Assembly (NCBI GenBank): GCA_047291315.1
Contig: JBDPYZ010000003.1
Span: 95,989 to 159,988 of the forward strand
Direction of reading: 5' to 3'
Source: Arsenophonus fragariae
GTDB lineage: Bacteria > Pseudomonadota > Gammaproteobacteria > Enterobacterales > Enterobacteriaceae
DNA length: 64,000 nucleotides
Both the position numbers and the translations under genes were made by a program. The notes beneath the pieces are model-generated. The model did no database searches. It had not been told where the DNA came from and saw only the letters and a list, made by a program, of their open reading frames with translations. The stretch's first letter is position 1, and the number at the start of each line of letters is the position of its first letter. Of this stretch, positions 41,814 to 50,953 are shown piece after piece.

Positions 41814-42095
41814 ATGATAATGGTAGATAAAGTCTACTCATCAATGTATAAGGGGCCGTTTCGGATGGCATTTGCTATGGAACTCTGGGATCCAACATTA
41901 TTTGCCTCAAATACCAGTTCTCTTGCTACATGGCAGGGATTATTGTTAATTTGGGCAACTTGTAGTGGGTAATATTGGGTATTGGGTTTTTACCTAAAAA
42001 AGAGTTTTGGCGTTATTTTTTTCATTCATTGCCTGCTGTTTTGGATCCTGGCTTGCGGGCTGTTTTATTTCTTTCGTATTAGTTTCATTTCTTAA
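41814..42095 (+). pseudogene. ybgE: Cyd operon protein YbgE, disrupted
   Basis: YbgE is a small inner-membrane protein of unknown function at the end of cyd operons (97 residues in E. coli). The N-terminal half is readable (MVDKVYSSMYKG and FASNTSSLATWQGLLLIWAT). A TAA then interrupts at about 41971 after CSG; shifted frames continue VILGIGFLPKKEFWRYFF and a hydrophobic end FYFFRISFIS. At least two frameshifts are inferred. It sits 12 bp after cydX. Confidence 0.8.
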
Positions 42096-42206
42096 GATAG
42101 GTTTATATTTCATTATTTTTTTGTAACTTTATTTATAAATCATTCCAATAGATGATTCACTTAAGTATAGTTATGGGTAATCTATTGATAGTAAGGGGAG
42201 TAAAAT

Positions 42207-42602
42207 ATGCCGTTTTGCTGGCCTATCCGTATTTATTATGAGGATACTGATGCGGGAGGTGTAGTTTATTATGCACGTTATGCGCATTTTTTCGAGCGTG
42301 CTAGAACGGAAATGTTGCGAGAAAAAGGATTTGAACAGCAGAAATTACGAGAACAAAATTTAGCTTTTGTCGTACGTAAAATGACAATTGACTATTTACA
42401 CCCCGCTAAATTGGATGATTTATTGACCGTTGAAACAAAAATTACCCATGTACAACGTACATCATTGACTTTTTTTCAACGGTTAATTAATCAACAAGGA
42501 AAAGAAATTTGCACAGCAGAAATAATTATTGTTTCTGTTGATACATTTAGAATTGAGCCAACTGGGCTTCCTAAGTCTATTGTCGCGGAGTTTAAGCAGT
42601 GA
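42207..42602 (+). CDS. ybgC: Acyl-CoA thioester hydrolase YbgC (Tol-Pal operon)
   Basis: YbgC is a hotdog-fold thioesterase acting on acyl-CoA or acyl-ACP and associated with phospholipid metabolism near the Tol-Pal system. The 131-residue protein has IRIYYEDTDAGGVVYYARYA, containing the catalytic Asp and adjacent Tyr/His signature, and FERARTEMLREKGF. It is close to the E. coli length (134). The TGA overlaps the tolQ GTG, so it is the first gene of the Tol-Pal operon here. GGGG-rich AGGGGAG before the ATG is a good ribosome site. Confidence 0.95.
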   Translation: MPFCWPIRIYYEDTDAGGVVYYARYAHFFERARTEMLREKGFEQQKLREQNLAFVVRKMTIDYLHPAKLDDLLTVETKITHVQRTSLTFFQRLINQQGKEICTAEIIIVSVDTFRIEPTGLPKSIVAEFKQ

Positions 42603-43282
42603 CTGACATGAATATCTTAGATTTATTCCTAAAAGCGAGTTTTTTGGTTCAACTAATCATGTTTATCCTAATAGGATTTTCCATTGCTTCTTGGGCTATT
42701 ATTATTCAACGAACCAAAATTTTAAATGCAGCAGCTCGAGAAACGGAAGCTTTTGAGGATCGTTTTTGGTCCGCTATTGAGCTATCTCGTCTCTATAAAG
42801 AATGCCAGGTTCGTCGTGATGCATTAACAGGATCAGAACAGATTTTCTATTCTGGATTTAAAGAATTTGCTCGTTTACGTCAAGCTAATCTCCATACACC
42901 AGAAGCTGTGGTGAACGGTGCATCTAGAGCTATGCGTATATCAATGAATCGTGAGTTAGAATCATTGGAAGCCCATATTCCTTTTTTAGGTACTGTAGGA
43001 TCAATAAGTCCTTATATTGGATTATTTGGTACCGTTTGGGGAATTATGCATGCATTCATCGCTTTAGGTTCGGTTAAACAGGCAACATTACAAATGGTTG
43101 CTCCGGGTATTGCTGAAGCATTAATTGCAACGGCAATCGGCTTGTTTGCAGCCATTCCAGCTGTGATGGCTTATAACCGGTTGAACCTGCGAGTTAATAA
43201 ATTGGAACAAGGTTATGACAATTTTATGGAAGAATTCTTAGCCATTTTGCATCGTCAAGCTTTTGCTTCTGAAAAGCAATAA
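42599..43282 (+). CDS. tolQ: Tol-Pal system motor protein TolQ
   Basis: TolQ forms the proton-driven motor with TolR that energises TolA during envelope constriction. The 227-residue protein has three helices: residues 13-35, then the GTVGSISPYIGLFGTVWGIM segment, and the third with PGIAEALIATAIGLFAAIPA, which bears pore-lining Thr residues. The start is GTG 42599 overlapping the ybgC stop, giving MTDMNILDLFLKASFLV as in E. coli. It is followed 17 bp later by tolR. Confidence 0.96.
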   Translation: MTDMNILDLFLKASFLVQLIMFILIGFSIASWAIIIQRTKILNAAARETEAFEDRFWSAIELSRLYKECQVRRDALTGSEQIFYSGFKEFARLRQANLHTPEAVVNGASRAMRISMNRELESLEAHIPFLGTVGSISPYIGLFGTVWGIMHAFIALGSVKQATLQMVAPGIAEALIATAIGLFAAIPAVMAYNRLNLRVNKLEQGYDNFMEEFLAILHRQAFASEKQ

Positions 43283-43299
43283 ATGCGGAGAACAGAAAG

Positions 43300-43722
43300 A
43301 TGGCACGGACTCGACATAGACGTGAACTGAAATCTGAAATTAATATCGTTCCTTTATTGGATGTACTGTTAGTATTGTTATTGATCTTTATGGCAACGAC
43401 TCCAATTATTTCGCAAAGTGTGAAAGTGGAATTACCCGATGCAGCACAATCAGAAACTATGTCAGGTAGTGATAATCCACCTATTATTCTTGAAGTCTCT
43501 GGAGTAGGGCAATACAGTGTCATTATTGAGGGTCATCGAGAAGAGTTTTTACCGCCAGAAAAGATTGCGGCAATGACAAAAGCAGCTTTGGCAAAAAATC
43601 CTCAGGCCATTTTTTTAATTGGTGGTGCTAAAGATGTACCTTATGAAGAAGTTATTAAAGCTCTAAATATACTTCATCAAGCTGGCATTAAATCGGTTGG
43701 TTTTATGTCTCAACCTATTTGA
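43300..43722 (+). CDS. tolR: Tol-Pal system protein TolR
   Basis: TolR is an ExbD-like protein with one N-terminal membrane helix and a periplasmic domain that can bind peptidoglycan. The 140-residue protein has the essential proton-path Asp in EINIVPLLDVLLVLLLIF (about residues 14-31), and its C-terminus LNILHQAGIKSVGFMSQPI matches the family. It is spaced 17 bp after tolQ. It looks intact. Confidence 0.96.
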   Translation: MARTRHRRELKSEINIVPLLDVLLVLLLIFMATTPIISQSVKVELPDAAQSETMSGSDNPPIILEVSGVGQYSVIIEGHREEFLPPEKIAAMTKAALAKNPQAIFLIGGAKDVPYEEVIKALNILHQAGIKSVGFMSQPI

Positions 43723-43756
43723 TGTAATTGCATAATCATTTGTTTGGAAATCTGTT

Positions 43757-44689
43757 GTGAGAAAGACAAAAGAGCAAAAAAATAAACTGAGTCGTTCTGT
43801 CGTACTCTCTATTGTACTTCACATTTTACTATTTGGTTTTATTATTTGCGGTTCGTTGAATCAAATTATTAAACTTGGTGGTGGCGGTCAAGGTGGTGAA
43901 GTGGTTGATGCAATCATGGTTGATCCAGGCGTCGTAATAGAACAGTATAACCAGTTGCAACGGCAGCAAAATAGTGCCAAACAAGCCGTTGCTGAGCGAA
44001 AAAAACGTCTTCAACAGCAAGAAGAAGAACTACGAAAACAGCAGGACGAAGAACAAAAACGCTTAAAGATGGTTGAAGAGGAGCGGATTAAAATAGAACG
44101 AGAAGCCGAGCAACAACGCAGGCAAGCAGAAGAAGCCGCCAAGAAAGCCAAAGAGCAACAGAAAACTGTAGAAGAGGCTGCGGCTAAAGCTAAAGCAGAA
44201 CAAGAGCGGCTAATAAAAGAGCAGGTAGAGGCAAAAGCAAAAGTTGAAAAGACAGCTAAGGTGCTGGAAGCTAAGAAAAAAGCCGATGCAGCAAAACAAG
44301 CTGCTGTGGTTGACGATCTACTTGGTGGATTAACTGCTCAACAGCCAATTCAGCAAACGGGAGGTGCAGCAGCGGGCCAAGGAAGAAATAGAAAAAGCGG
44401 AGCATCGAGTTCAGATGTGGCTAATTATGCTGGTAAGATCAAAACCGCAATTGAGAGCAAATTTTATGATGCTGATATTTATCGTGGCAAAACATGCGAA
44501 TTAAGTATAAAACTAGCTCCTGACGGCATGTTAATTAGTATTGCAGCTAAAAGTAGTACATCAAATGATCAATCACTATGTGACGCAGCGATACGTGCAG
44601 CCAAAACAGCGACAATGCCTAAACCGCCTAGTCGTAGTATTTATGATGAATTTAATGAACAGGGAAGTGTTTTAGTATTCAAGCCTTAG
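43757..44689 (+). CDS. tolA: Tol-Pal system protein TolA (short form)
   Basis: TolA links the inner-membrane motor to Pal and TolB across the periplasm. Domain I is one helix with the essential Ser-His region (SVVLSIVLHILLFGFIICGS, about residues 14-33). Domain II is a Lys/Glu/Ala/Gln-rich helix at about residues 60-185. Domain III is the globular end with VANYAGKIKTAIESKFYDAD, paired Cys in KTCELSI and LCDAAI, and the end VLVFKP. At 310 residues it is about 110 shorter than in E. coli, all in domain II, a naturally length-variable spacer. It starts with GTG 43757. It looks functional. Confidence 0.94.
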   Translation: MRKTKEQKNKLSRSVVLSIVLHILLFGFIICGSLNQIIKLGGGGQGGEVVDAIMVDPGVVIEQYNQLQRQQNSAKQAVAERKKRLQQQEEELRKQQDEEQKRLKMVEEERIKIEREAEQQRRQAEEAAKKAKEQQKTVEEAAAKAKAEQERLIKEQVEAKAKVEKTAKVLEAKKKADAAKQAAVVDDLLGGLTAQQPIQQTGGAAAGQGRNRKSGASSSDVANYAGKIKTAIESKFYDADIYRGKTCELSIKLAPDGMLISIAAKSSTSNDQSLCDAAIRAAKTATMPKPPSRSIYDEFNEQGSVLVFKP

Positions 44690-44824
44690 TTAATGGATGT
44701 GTTATGAATATCATAAGGCTAAGAAAATTAACAAAAATTTTTCAGTTATCTGGTTTTATGTATTCACCTTTGTTAATATCCAAGCTAATTATTACGGGCG
44801 TGAATACGTGATAAGGAAGAAAAG

Positions 44825-46117
44825 ATGAAGCAGGCATTTAAATTATTATTAGGATTTTTAATATTATGGGCGGCATGTGCTCAGGCAGGAATTCGGATTG
44901 AAATTACCCAAGGTATCAATACTGCACAACCCATTGCTATAGTGCCTTTTAAATGGATAGGAACAGCTACTTTACCCGACAATGTAGGACAAATTGTTGC
45001 TGCTGATTTACGTAATAGCGGTAAATTTAATTCTATCGATCCCAGTCATATGCCTCAGCAGCCGACTACTGCATCGGAAGTTACACCTAATGTTTGGACG
45101 GCATTAGGTATCAACGCTGTTGTCGTTGGTCAGATACAACCGGCTGCTGATGGTCAGTACATTATTAGTTATCAACTGGTTGATGTGGTGAATTCTCCAG
45201 GTACTGTACTGAACAAAAATCAATTGAAAGTGGCAGCCAAATGGCTACGTTATGCTGCGCATACTATTAGCGATGAAGTGTTTACGAAACTAACCGGTAT
45301 TCGAGGTGCATTTCGTACACGTATCGCTTACGTGGTGAAAACTAATGGTGGAAAGTTTCCTTATGAATTAAGGGTTTCAGATTATGATGGTTATAATCAA
45401 TTTACTGTACACCGTTCGCCTGAACCTCTTATGTCTCCAGCCTGGTCTGCTGATGGTGAAAAATTAGCCTATGTCACTTTTGAAAGTGGCAGCTCAGCTT
45501 TAGTTATTCAAACGTTAGCTACAGGTGAACTCCGCCAGATTGCTGCTTTTCCGCGTCATAATGGAGCACCTACCTTTTCCCCCGATGGGAGCAAGCTTGC
45601 TTTTGCACTATCAAAGACCGGAAGTTTAAACTTATATGTAATGGACTTGGCGAGTGGTCAAACTCGCCAAATAACAGATGCTCGCAGTAATAACACTGAA
45701 CCAAGTTGGATGCCAGACAGCCAGACGCTTATTTACACTTCTGATCAAGCTGGGCGTCCACAAATATACAAACTGAATATTAATGGTGGTGTGCCAGAGC
45801 GTATTACTTGGGAAAACAGCCAAAACCAGGATCCAAGTGTCAGTCCTGACGGTAAATTTATGGTAATGGTCAACTCGAATAATGGTAAACAGCAAATCGC
45901 TAAACAGGATCTGGCAACGGGTAACGTTGAATATTTGACGGATACGTTTCTAGATGAAACGCCGAGTATTGCACCTAATGGTACTATGGTAATCTATAGC
46001 TCTTCACAAGGGCTAGGAACTGTATTACAGCTGGTATCAACGGATGGCCGTTTTAAAGCGCGTCTGCCGACGACTGATGGACAGGTTAAATCTCCTGCCT
46101 GGTCGCCTTATTTGTGA
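44825..46117 (+). CDS. tolB: Tol-Pal system periplasmic protein TolB
   Basis: TolB is a periplasmic protein that competes for Pal and is pulled by TolA. The 430-residue protein (E. coli 430) has a Sec signal peptide (LLLGFLILWAACAQA, cleaved about residue 21), an N-terminal alpha/beta domain carrying the TolA box, and a six-bladed propeller with repeats such as SPAWSADGEKLAYVTFESG, APTFSPDGSKLAFALS and DPSVSPDGKFMVM. A 135-bp spacer separates it from tolA, which could hold a secondary promoter. Pal follows after 45 bp. Confidence 0.96.
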   Translation: MKQAFKLLLGFLILWAACAQAGIRIEITQGINTAQPIAIVPFKWIGTATLPDNVGQIVAADLRNSGKFNSIDPSHMPQQPTTASEVTPNVWTALGINAVVVGQIQPAADGQYIISYQLVDVVNSPGTVLNKNQLKVAAKWLRYAAHTISDEVFTKLTGIRGAFRTRIAYVVKTNGGKFPYELRVSDYDGYNQFTVHRSPEPLMSPAWSADGEKLAYVTFESGSSALVIQTLATGELRQIAAFPRHNGAPTFSPDGSKLAFALSKTGSLNLYVMDLASGQTRQITDARSNNTEPSWMPDSQTLIYTSDQAGRPQIYKLNINGGVPERITWENSQNQDPSVSPDGKFMVMVNSNNGKQQIAKQDLATGNVEYLTDTFLDETPSIAPNGTMVIYSSSQGLGTVLQLVSTDGRFKARLPTTDGQVKSPAWSPYL

Positions 46118-46162
46118 TGCATAATAATAAGTATGGTAATAACTATTAAAGGATCGAACAAG

Positions 46163-46660
46163 ATGCAATTGAATAAAGGGCTTAAGGGGCTAATGTTAGC
46201 ATTACCTATTTTAGCCGTTGCAGCATGTAGCTCAAAAGAAGGTAATGACAAGACGGGTTCTGAGAACAACGTAGCGGATAGTAATGCTGGCCTGACTGCT
46301 GAGAAACTGGCTCGTCAGCAAATGCAAGAATTGCAAAGTAACAACATTGTTTACTTTGATTTCGATAAGTATGGTGTCACCCCAGAATATGCACAGCTGT
46401 TAGATCAACATGCAACTTTCCTACGCAGTAATCCTTTAGTTAAGATTACTGTAGAAGGACATACCGATGAAAAGGGTACACCAGAGTATAATATTGCACT
46501 TGGTGAGCGTCGCGCTAATGCTGTGAAAATATATTTGCAGAGTAAAGGTGTAAACGGTGAACAAATTGCTATCGTATCTTATGGTAAGGAAAAACCTGCT
46601 GTTGAAGGTAATGACGAATCAGCATATGCTAAAAACCGTCGTGCGATACTTGCGTATTAA
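46163..46660 (+). CDS. pal: Peptidoglycan-associated lipoprotein Pal
   Basis: Pal is an outer-membrane lipoprotein that binds peptidoglycan and TolB. The start is ATG 46163, giving MQLNKGLKGLMLALPILAV and the lipobox VAAC, as in E. coli; the open frame extends upstream without homology. The OmpA-like domain has NIVYFDFDKYGVTPEYAQLL, TVEGHTDEKGTPEYNIALGE and the Asp/Arg peptidoglycan-binding ERRANAVKIYL. It is 165 residues. It lies 9 bp before cpoB. Confidence 0.96.
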   Translation: MQLNKGLKGLMLALPILAVAACSSKEGNDKTGSENNVADSNAGLTAEKLARQQMQELQSNNIVYFDFDKYGVTPEYAQLLDQHATFLRSNPLVKITVEGHTDEKGTPEYNIALGERRANAVKIYLQSKGVNGEQIAIVSYGKEKPAVEGNDESAYAKNRRAILAY

Positions 46661-46669
46661 GAGTATTAT

Positions 46670-47434
46670 ATGAACAGTAATTTCAGACATCTTTATTTGA
46701 GTCTGTCGTTGTTAGTTGGCGTAGCGGCTCCGGCAGTCGCTATCGTCCAAGCGCCAATCATTAATGTCGACTCATCAGGTTCTATAAGTGATCGTCTTAT
46801 TCAAATTGAGACAGCGGTCAATTCTCAAGGGCAATTATTATATCAAATTCAGCAGCAGTTGTCGGATGCTCAGCGGGACATTGATACATTGCGTGGTCAA
46901 ATTCAGGAAAATCAATATCAATTAAGTCAAGTTATTGAGCGACAAAAATATCTTTACATGCAGTTGGATTCATTGCCAAGTGGTTCAAATAAAGTAAAGG
47001 CAAATACTGACAGTAGTAATAGCAATAATACTGTTGTCGCGGCTAAACCAGCGAATGAAAAGGCTGAGTATGATACGGTAGTTGCACTTGCTATAAAGAG
47101 CAAATCTAAACAGCAGATTACGCAGGCAATTAGTTCTTTTCAGCATTTTATCAAAACTTACCCTAAATCTAATTATCAGCCCAATGCCAATTATTGGCTT
47201 GGGCAATTGAATTATAATCAGGGAAATAAAGATGCCGCTGCTTTTTATTTTGCTACCGTTGTTAAAAACTACCCTAATTCACCAAAAGGAGCAGATTCCT
47301 TTTATAAAATAGGATTGTTGATGCAAGAAAAAGGGCAAAATGATAAAGCACGTGTCGTTTATCGACAGGTAATTAAAGTATATCCTGGTAGCCCGAGCGC
47401 TCAATTGGCAGAAAAAAAATTAGCTGCCCTCTAA
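46670..47434 (+). CDS. cpoB: Cell division coordinator CpoB (YbgF)
   Basis: CpoB is a periplasmic protein that coordinates peptidoglycan synthesis by PBP1B with Tol-driven constriction. The 254-residue protein has a signal peptide ending near VAAPAVAI and a coiled-coil trimerisation region (residues 35-95, with DRLIQIETAVNSQGQLLYQI). A Ser/Asn linker leads to tetratricopeptide repeats (FQHFIKTYPKSNYQPNANYW, FYFATVVKNYPNSPKGADSF, YRQVIKVYPGSPSAQLAEKK). It is the last gene of the intact ybgC-tolQRAB-pal-cpoB operon. Confidence 0.95.
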   Translation: MNSNFRHLYLSLSLLVGVAAPAVAIVQAPIINVDSSGSISDRLIQIETAVNSQGQLLYQIQQQLSDAQRDIDTLRGQIQENQYQLSQVIERQKYLYMQLDSLPSGSNKVKANTDSSNSNNTVVAAKPANEKAEYDTVVALAIKSKSKQQITQAISSFQHFIKTYPKSNYQPNANYWLGQLNYNQGNKDAAAFYFATVVKNYPNSPKGADSFYKIGLLMQEKGQNDKARVVYRQVIKVYPGSPSAQLAEKKLAAL

Positions 47435-47579
47435 TGAATAACCCCTAATTATATATTGCTATCTATTTCGGTAATAATTGTGTGATTAATAAGCATTTAA
47501 ATTCTTTGGGTAAAAAAATAATTGCACCCTTGGTAAAAATAAGTAATATAATCGGCCATCACCTCGGGTAATTTCAGAT

Positions 47580-47655
47580 GGGTCGTTAGCTCAGTCGGTA
47601 GAGCAGTTGACTTTTAATCAATTGGTCACAGGTTCGAATCCTGTACGACCCACCA
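47580..47655 (+). tRNA. tRNA-Lys (anticodon UUU)
   Basis: The 76-base gene folds as a standard cloverleaf. The acceptor stem is GGGTCGT paired with ACGACCC, the D-arm TAGCTCAGTCGGTAGAG, the anticodon loop CTTTTAA with anticodon TTT at 47613-47615, the T-arm ACAGGTTCGAATCCTGT, and an encoded CCA end. It sits behind cpoB, where E. coli has a cluster of Lys and Val tRNAs; only one copy is present here. Confidence 0.97.
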
Positions 47656-47924
47656 TCTTAAGATATTCTACTATTTCAGCTAAGATCTAATTTTATGTTA
47701 TCTGTCTTATTTTCAGTATATGTAGAATGCGGATGAAAAATAGTTTTTATTTTTTATTACAACTTGATGGATGAATAGATTATCTAAAGAATTTGATAGT
47801 AAAAATTAAGCGATAAAATTTTAAATATTGATTATTTTTAGTATACGAAACAAAAAAGCGAATAAATAGTTTTTTTGCTAAAAAAGGTTATTTTTAATAT
47901 AAATACTAAACAAGAGAGTAAAAA

Positions 47925-48965
47925 ATGCCTAATTTTATCGATTTCAATTTAGCTAGCTACCCATTTTCTATTAAATCAATGCGTTTAACGGATAGTGAAA
48001 AAAAATATTGTAAACGATCTATTAAGCTATTGTTGGAAAAGAGAAATGCGGTTATAGTCGCGCATTATTATACCGATCCTGACGTTCAAGCTCTGGCCGA
48101 AGAAACCGGTGGTTATGTAGCAGATTCACTGGAAATGGCACGTTTTGGCTCACTACATCCAGCATCGACTTTAATTGTTGCTGGGGTTAGGTTTATGGGA
48201 GAAACGGCCAAAATCTTAAATCCTGAAAAAACAATATTAATGCCAACATTGAAAGCAGAGTGTTCATTAGACTTAGGTTGCCCTGCAAGGCAATTTGCTG
48301 AATTTTGTGATCAACACCCAGATCGAACAGTGGTTGTTTATGCCAATACTTCTGCGGCGGTTAAGGCTAGAGCTGACTGGGTTGTTACTTCCAGTATTGC
48401 AGTTGAATTAATTGACTATTTAGATAGTCAAGGACAAAAAATTATCTGGGCGCCGGATCGTCATTTGGGTAATTATGTACAAAAAAAAACAGGAGCAGAT
48501 ATTCTTTGTTGGCAAGGTGCTTGTATAGTACATGATGAATTCAAGATTCAAGCCTTGAAGAGAATGAAAAAGTTGTATCCTAATGCGGCAATATTATCGC
48601 ATCCAGAATCCCCATCGATTATTGTCGATTTAGCGGATGCAGTTGGCTCAACAGGTCAATTGATCCAAGCTGCCCAAAACTTGCCTAATCAGCAAATTAT
48701 TGTTGCAACAGATAAAGGTATTTTTTATAAAATGCAGCAAGCATGTCCAGAGAAATCATTTTATATTGCACCAACGGCAGGTGAAAATGCGTCGTGCCGG
48801 ATTTGTGCACATTGTCCTTGGATGGCAATGAATAGCTTAAAAACCATTGAACAAGGACTAAAAAAAACAGGTAAATTACATGAAATATCTATAAATGATG
48901 AATTAAGAGAAAGAGCATTCAAACCTTTGGAGCGGATGTTGTCGTTTGCTGCTGCCATCAAATAG
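47925..48965 (+). CDS. nadA: Quinolinate synthase
   Basis: NadA condenses iminoaspartate with dihydroxyacetone phosphate to quinolinate using a 4Fe-4S cluster, the second step of de novo NAD synthesis. The 346-residue protein has cluster Cys residues in AECSLDLGCP (about residue 110), GACIVHDEF (about 200) and CRICAHCPWMAMN (about 290). HYYTDPDVQALAEETGG and ANTSAAVKARADWVVTSSIA match the family. AAGAGAG precedes the ATG. It is followed 31 bp later by pnuC, pairing synthesis with salvage. Confidence 0.96.
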   Translation: MPNFIDFNLASYPFSIKSMRLTDSEKKYCKRSIKLLLEKRNAVIVAHYYTDPDVQALAEETGGYVADSLEMARFGSLHPASTLIVAGVRFMGETAKILNPEKTILMPTLKAECSLDLGCPARQFAEFCDQHPDRTVVVYANTSAAVKARADWVVTSSIAVELIDYLDSQGQKIIWAPDRHLGNYVQKKTGADILCWQGACIVHDEFKIQALKRMKKLYPNAAILSHPESPSIIVDLADAVGSTGQLIQAAQNLPNQQIIVATDKGIFYKMQQACPEKSFYIAPTAGENASCRICAHCPWMAMNSLKTIEQGLKKTGKLHEISINDELRERAFKPLERMLSFAAAIK

Positions 48966-48996
48966 CTGAATTACAAGTGTTAACAGGATGATAGGA

Positions 48997-49716
48997 ATGG
49001 AGTTTTTTAATACTAGCAATACTATGGTATATATTGCCCTTGGCAGCGATGGTTATAATTTATCTTATATTGAAGCGGTGGCAACGATAGCTGGATTTTT
49101 ATGTATTTGGTTCGCCAGCCAGGAAAAAGTTATCAATTATTTTTTTGGTCTAATAAACGTTATATTATTTGCTGTTATTTTTTTTCAAATTCAATTGTAT
49201 GCTAGCCTGTTGTTGCAAATTTTCTTTTTTGCAGCGAATATATATGGTTGGTACGCTTGGAGTCGAGTAGATGCTTATCATGAAGCAAGTCTTAAGATTC
49301 GCTATATGAGTTTTTCTAAAGTAGTGGTAACTTTATTTATCGCTATTATTTTTACGCTGCTATTAAGTTTTAACATTGATAAAGTATTTATTTTTCTTGC
49401 CCTCGTTACTTGGGATATTGCTCATTTATTAGGTTTTTATATTGAATCTGTACAAATAGAGCCCGATGCATTCCCTTTTTGGGATTCAACAATGATGGTT
49501 CTATCGATTATTGCTATGGTATTAATGACACGAAAATATGCTGAAAACTGGTTACTGTGGATCATTATCAATATTATTAGTGATGTTATTTTTTACTTGC
49601 AAGGTGTTTTAGCTATGTCATTCGAATATTTAATGTTACTAGGTATTTCAATTAATGGTTTTCGTCTTTGGAGTCGGTCAGCTAAAGAAAATGGTTCGAT
49701 ATTTTTAGCTCGTTAA
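48997..49716 (+). CDS. pnuC: Nicotinamide riboside transporter PnuC
   Basis: PnuC imports nicotinamide riboside through the inner membrane. From ATG 48997 the protein is 239 residues, the E. coli length, opening MEFFNTSN; an upstream in-frame ATG at 48988 has no room for a ribosome site after the AACAGG. Seven to eight hydrophobic helices are present, with the substrate-site signatures NYFFGLINVILFAVIFFQI and ANIYGWYAWSR. EPDAFPFWDSTMMVLSIIAM follows in the C-terminal half. It is intact. Confidence 0.95.
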   Translation: MEFFNTSNTMVYIALGSDGYNLSYIEAVATIAGFLCIWFASQEKVINYFFGLINVILFAVIFFQIQLYASLLLQIFFFAANIYGWYAWSRVDAYHEASLKIRYMSFSKVVVTLFIAIIFTLLLSFNIDKVFIFLALVTWDIAHLLGFYIESVQIEPDAFPFWDSTMMVLSIIAMVLMTRKYAENWLLWIIINIISDVIFYLQGVLAMSFEYLMLLGISINGFRLWSRSAKENGSIFLAR

Positions 49717-49896
49717 TTGTGACTTATATTAGTATAACAGTATATTTTTTTTAAATTTTATATCGTATTATATATTGTCATTAAATATTTATAATATGAA
49801 TACATATTCAGACTTTTATCATTAAAGGTTAAATTGAGTTCATCTTTTATTTTTAGAGAATATATTGGCTAAAAAACTATACATTGAGTAGAAAAG

Positions 49897-50915
49897 ATGA
49901 CTTATAAGAATGATGGCATCAGAATTAAATAGATAAAAGAGTTATTACCTCCAGTTGCATTATTAGAAAAGTTTCCGGCAACAAAGAAAGCTACTTTGAC
50001 ATTTCAAACATCTCGTGAATCAATACATCAAATTTTAACTGGTAAGGATGATCGATTTTTGGTTGTTATTGGCCCATGTTCAATTCATGATGAGTTGAAA
50101 GATGAGCCAGAAATTGTTATGCGTGTTTATTGTGAAAAACCGTGTACTACTGTTGGGTGGAAAGGTTTAATTAATGATCCTTATTATGGATAACAGTTTT
50201 GATATTAATGAATAATTGCGTATTGCACGTAATTTATTGGTAACGGTTAATGATTGAGCCTTACCAACTGCTGGTAAATTTTTTGAAATGATCACTCTTC
50301 AATATGTTGCGGATCTTACCAGTTGAGGAGCGATTATGGCACCGTACTACAGAATCTCAAGTTCATCTTGAATTAGCTTTCGGTCTCTCTTGTAAGGTGG
50401 GTTTTAAAATAGTACGGCTGGAACAATAAAAGTGGCTATCGATGCAATTAATGCTGCTCACTGTTTTTTATCAGTTACTAAATAGGGGCATTCAGCAATT
50501 GTAAATACTACTGGTAATCACGATTGTCATATTATTTTACGCGGAGGTAAAAAGCCTAACTATAGTGAATCAGATATATAAACCGTTAAAGAGAGTTTGT
50601 AAAAATCATGTTTATCAGCCCAGATAATGATTGATTTTAGTCATGCAAATTGCAATAAACAATATAAAAAGCAGTTTGAAATGGCTGAAAATGTTGCTAA
50701 CCAGATACGGTAAGGTGAAAAAGCAATTATTGGGGTAATGGTTGAAAGTCATCTTTTTGAGGGAAATCAAGATATAAGTACAAATAAACCGCTAGTGTAT
50801 GGTAAAAGTGTGACAGACGCTTGTATTGGTTGGTAAGATAGTAAAAAATTATTATATAGTTTTAGCTGAAGTTGTTCGAATACGTCGTAAAAAGAGCGTC
50901 ATAATTAATGATTAA
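49897..50915 (+). pseudogene. aroG: DAHP synthase AroG-type, disrupted
   Basis: AroG makes the first aromatic-pathway intermediate from PEP and erythrose-4-phosphate. The start MTYKNDGIRIK is followed by a TAG. A second piece (LPPVALLEKFPATK, VVIGPCSIHD) runs into ELKDEPEIVMRVY with about 15 codons deleted after SIHD. Later pieces include GWKGLINDP, RTTESQVHLELA-like sequence, VAIDAINAAH, IILRGGKKPNYSES, MIDFSHANCN and IIGVMVESHLFEGNQ. Many stops and frameshifts are present. It ends at TAA 50913. If other DAHP synthases exist they are outside this window. Confidence 0.93.
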
Positions 50916-50916
50916 T

Positions 50917-50940
50917 AAGGCCACAACGCGACCTTTATAT
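50917..50940. terminator. Hairpin between aroG and gpmA, possible bidirectional terminator
   Basis: AAGGCCAC and GCGACCTT pair around an AAC loop (two G-U pairs) at 50917-50935, followed by TATATTT on the plus strand. It lies in the 38-bp gap between convergent aroG and gpmA. Confidence 0.4.
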
Positions 50941-50953
50941 TTAATTAATTATT

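Noticed and set aside
41820..41970. Short ybgE frame as a functional truncated gene
   Set aside because: The rest of YbgE is readable in other frames directly downstream, so it is a broken gene.
43829..44020. Minus-strand open frame inside tolA
   Set aside because: It is antisense to an intact gene; no signal peptide or motif.
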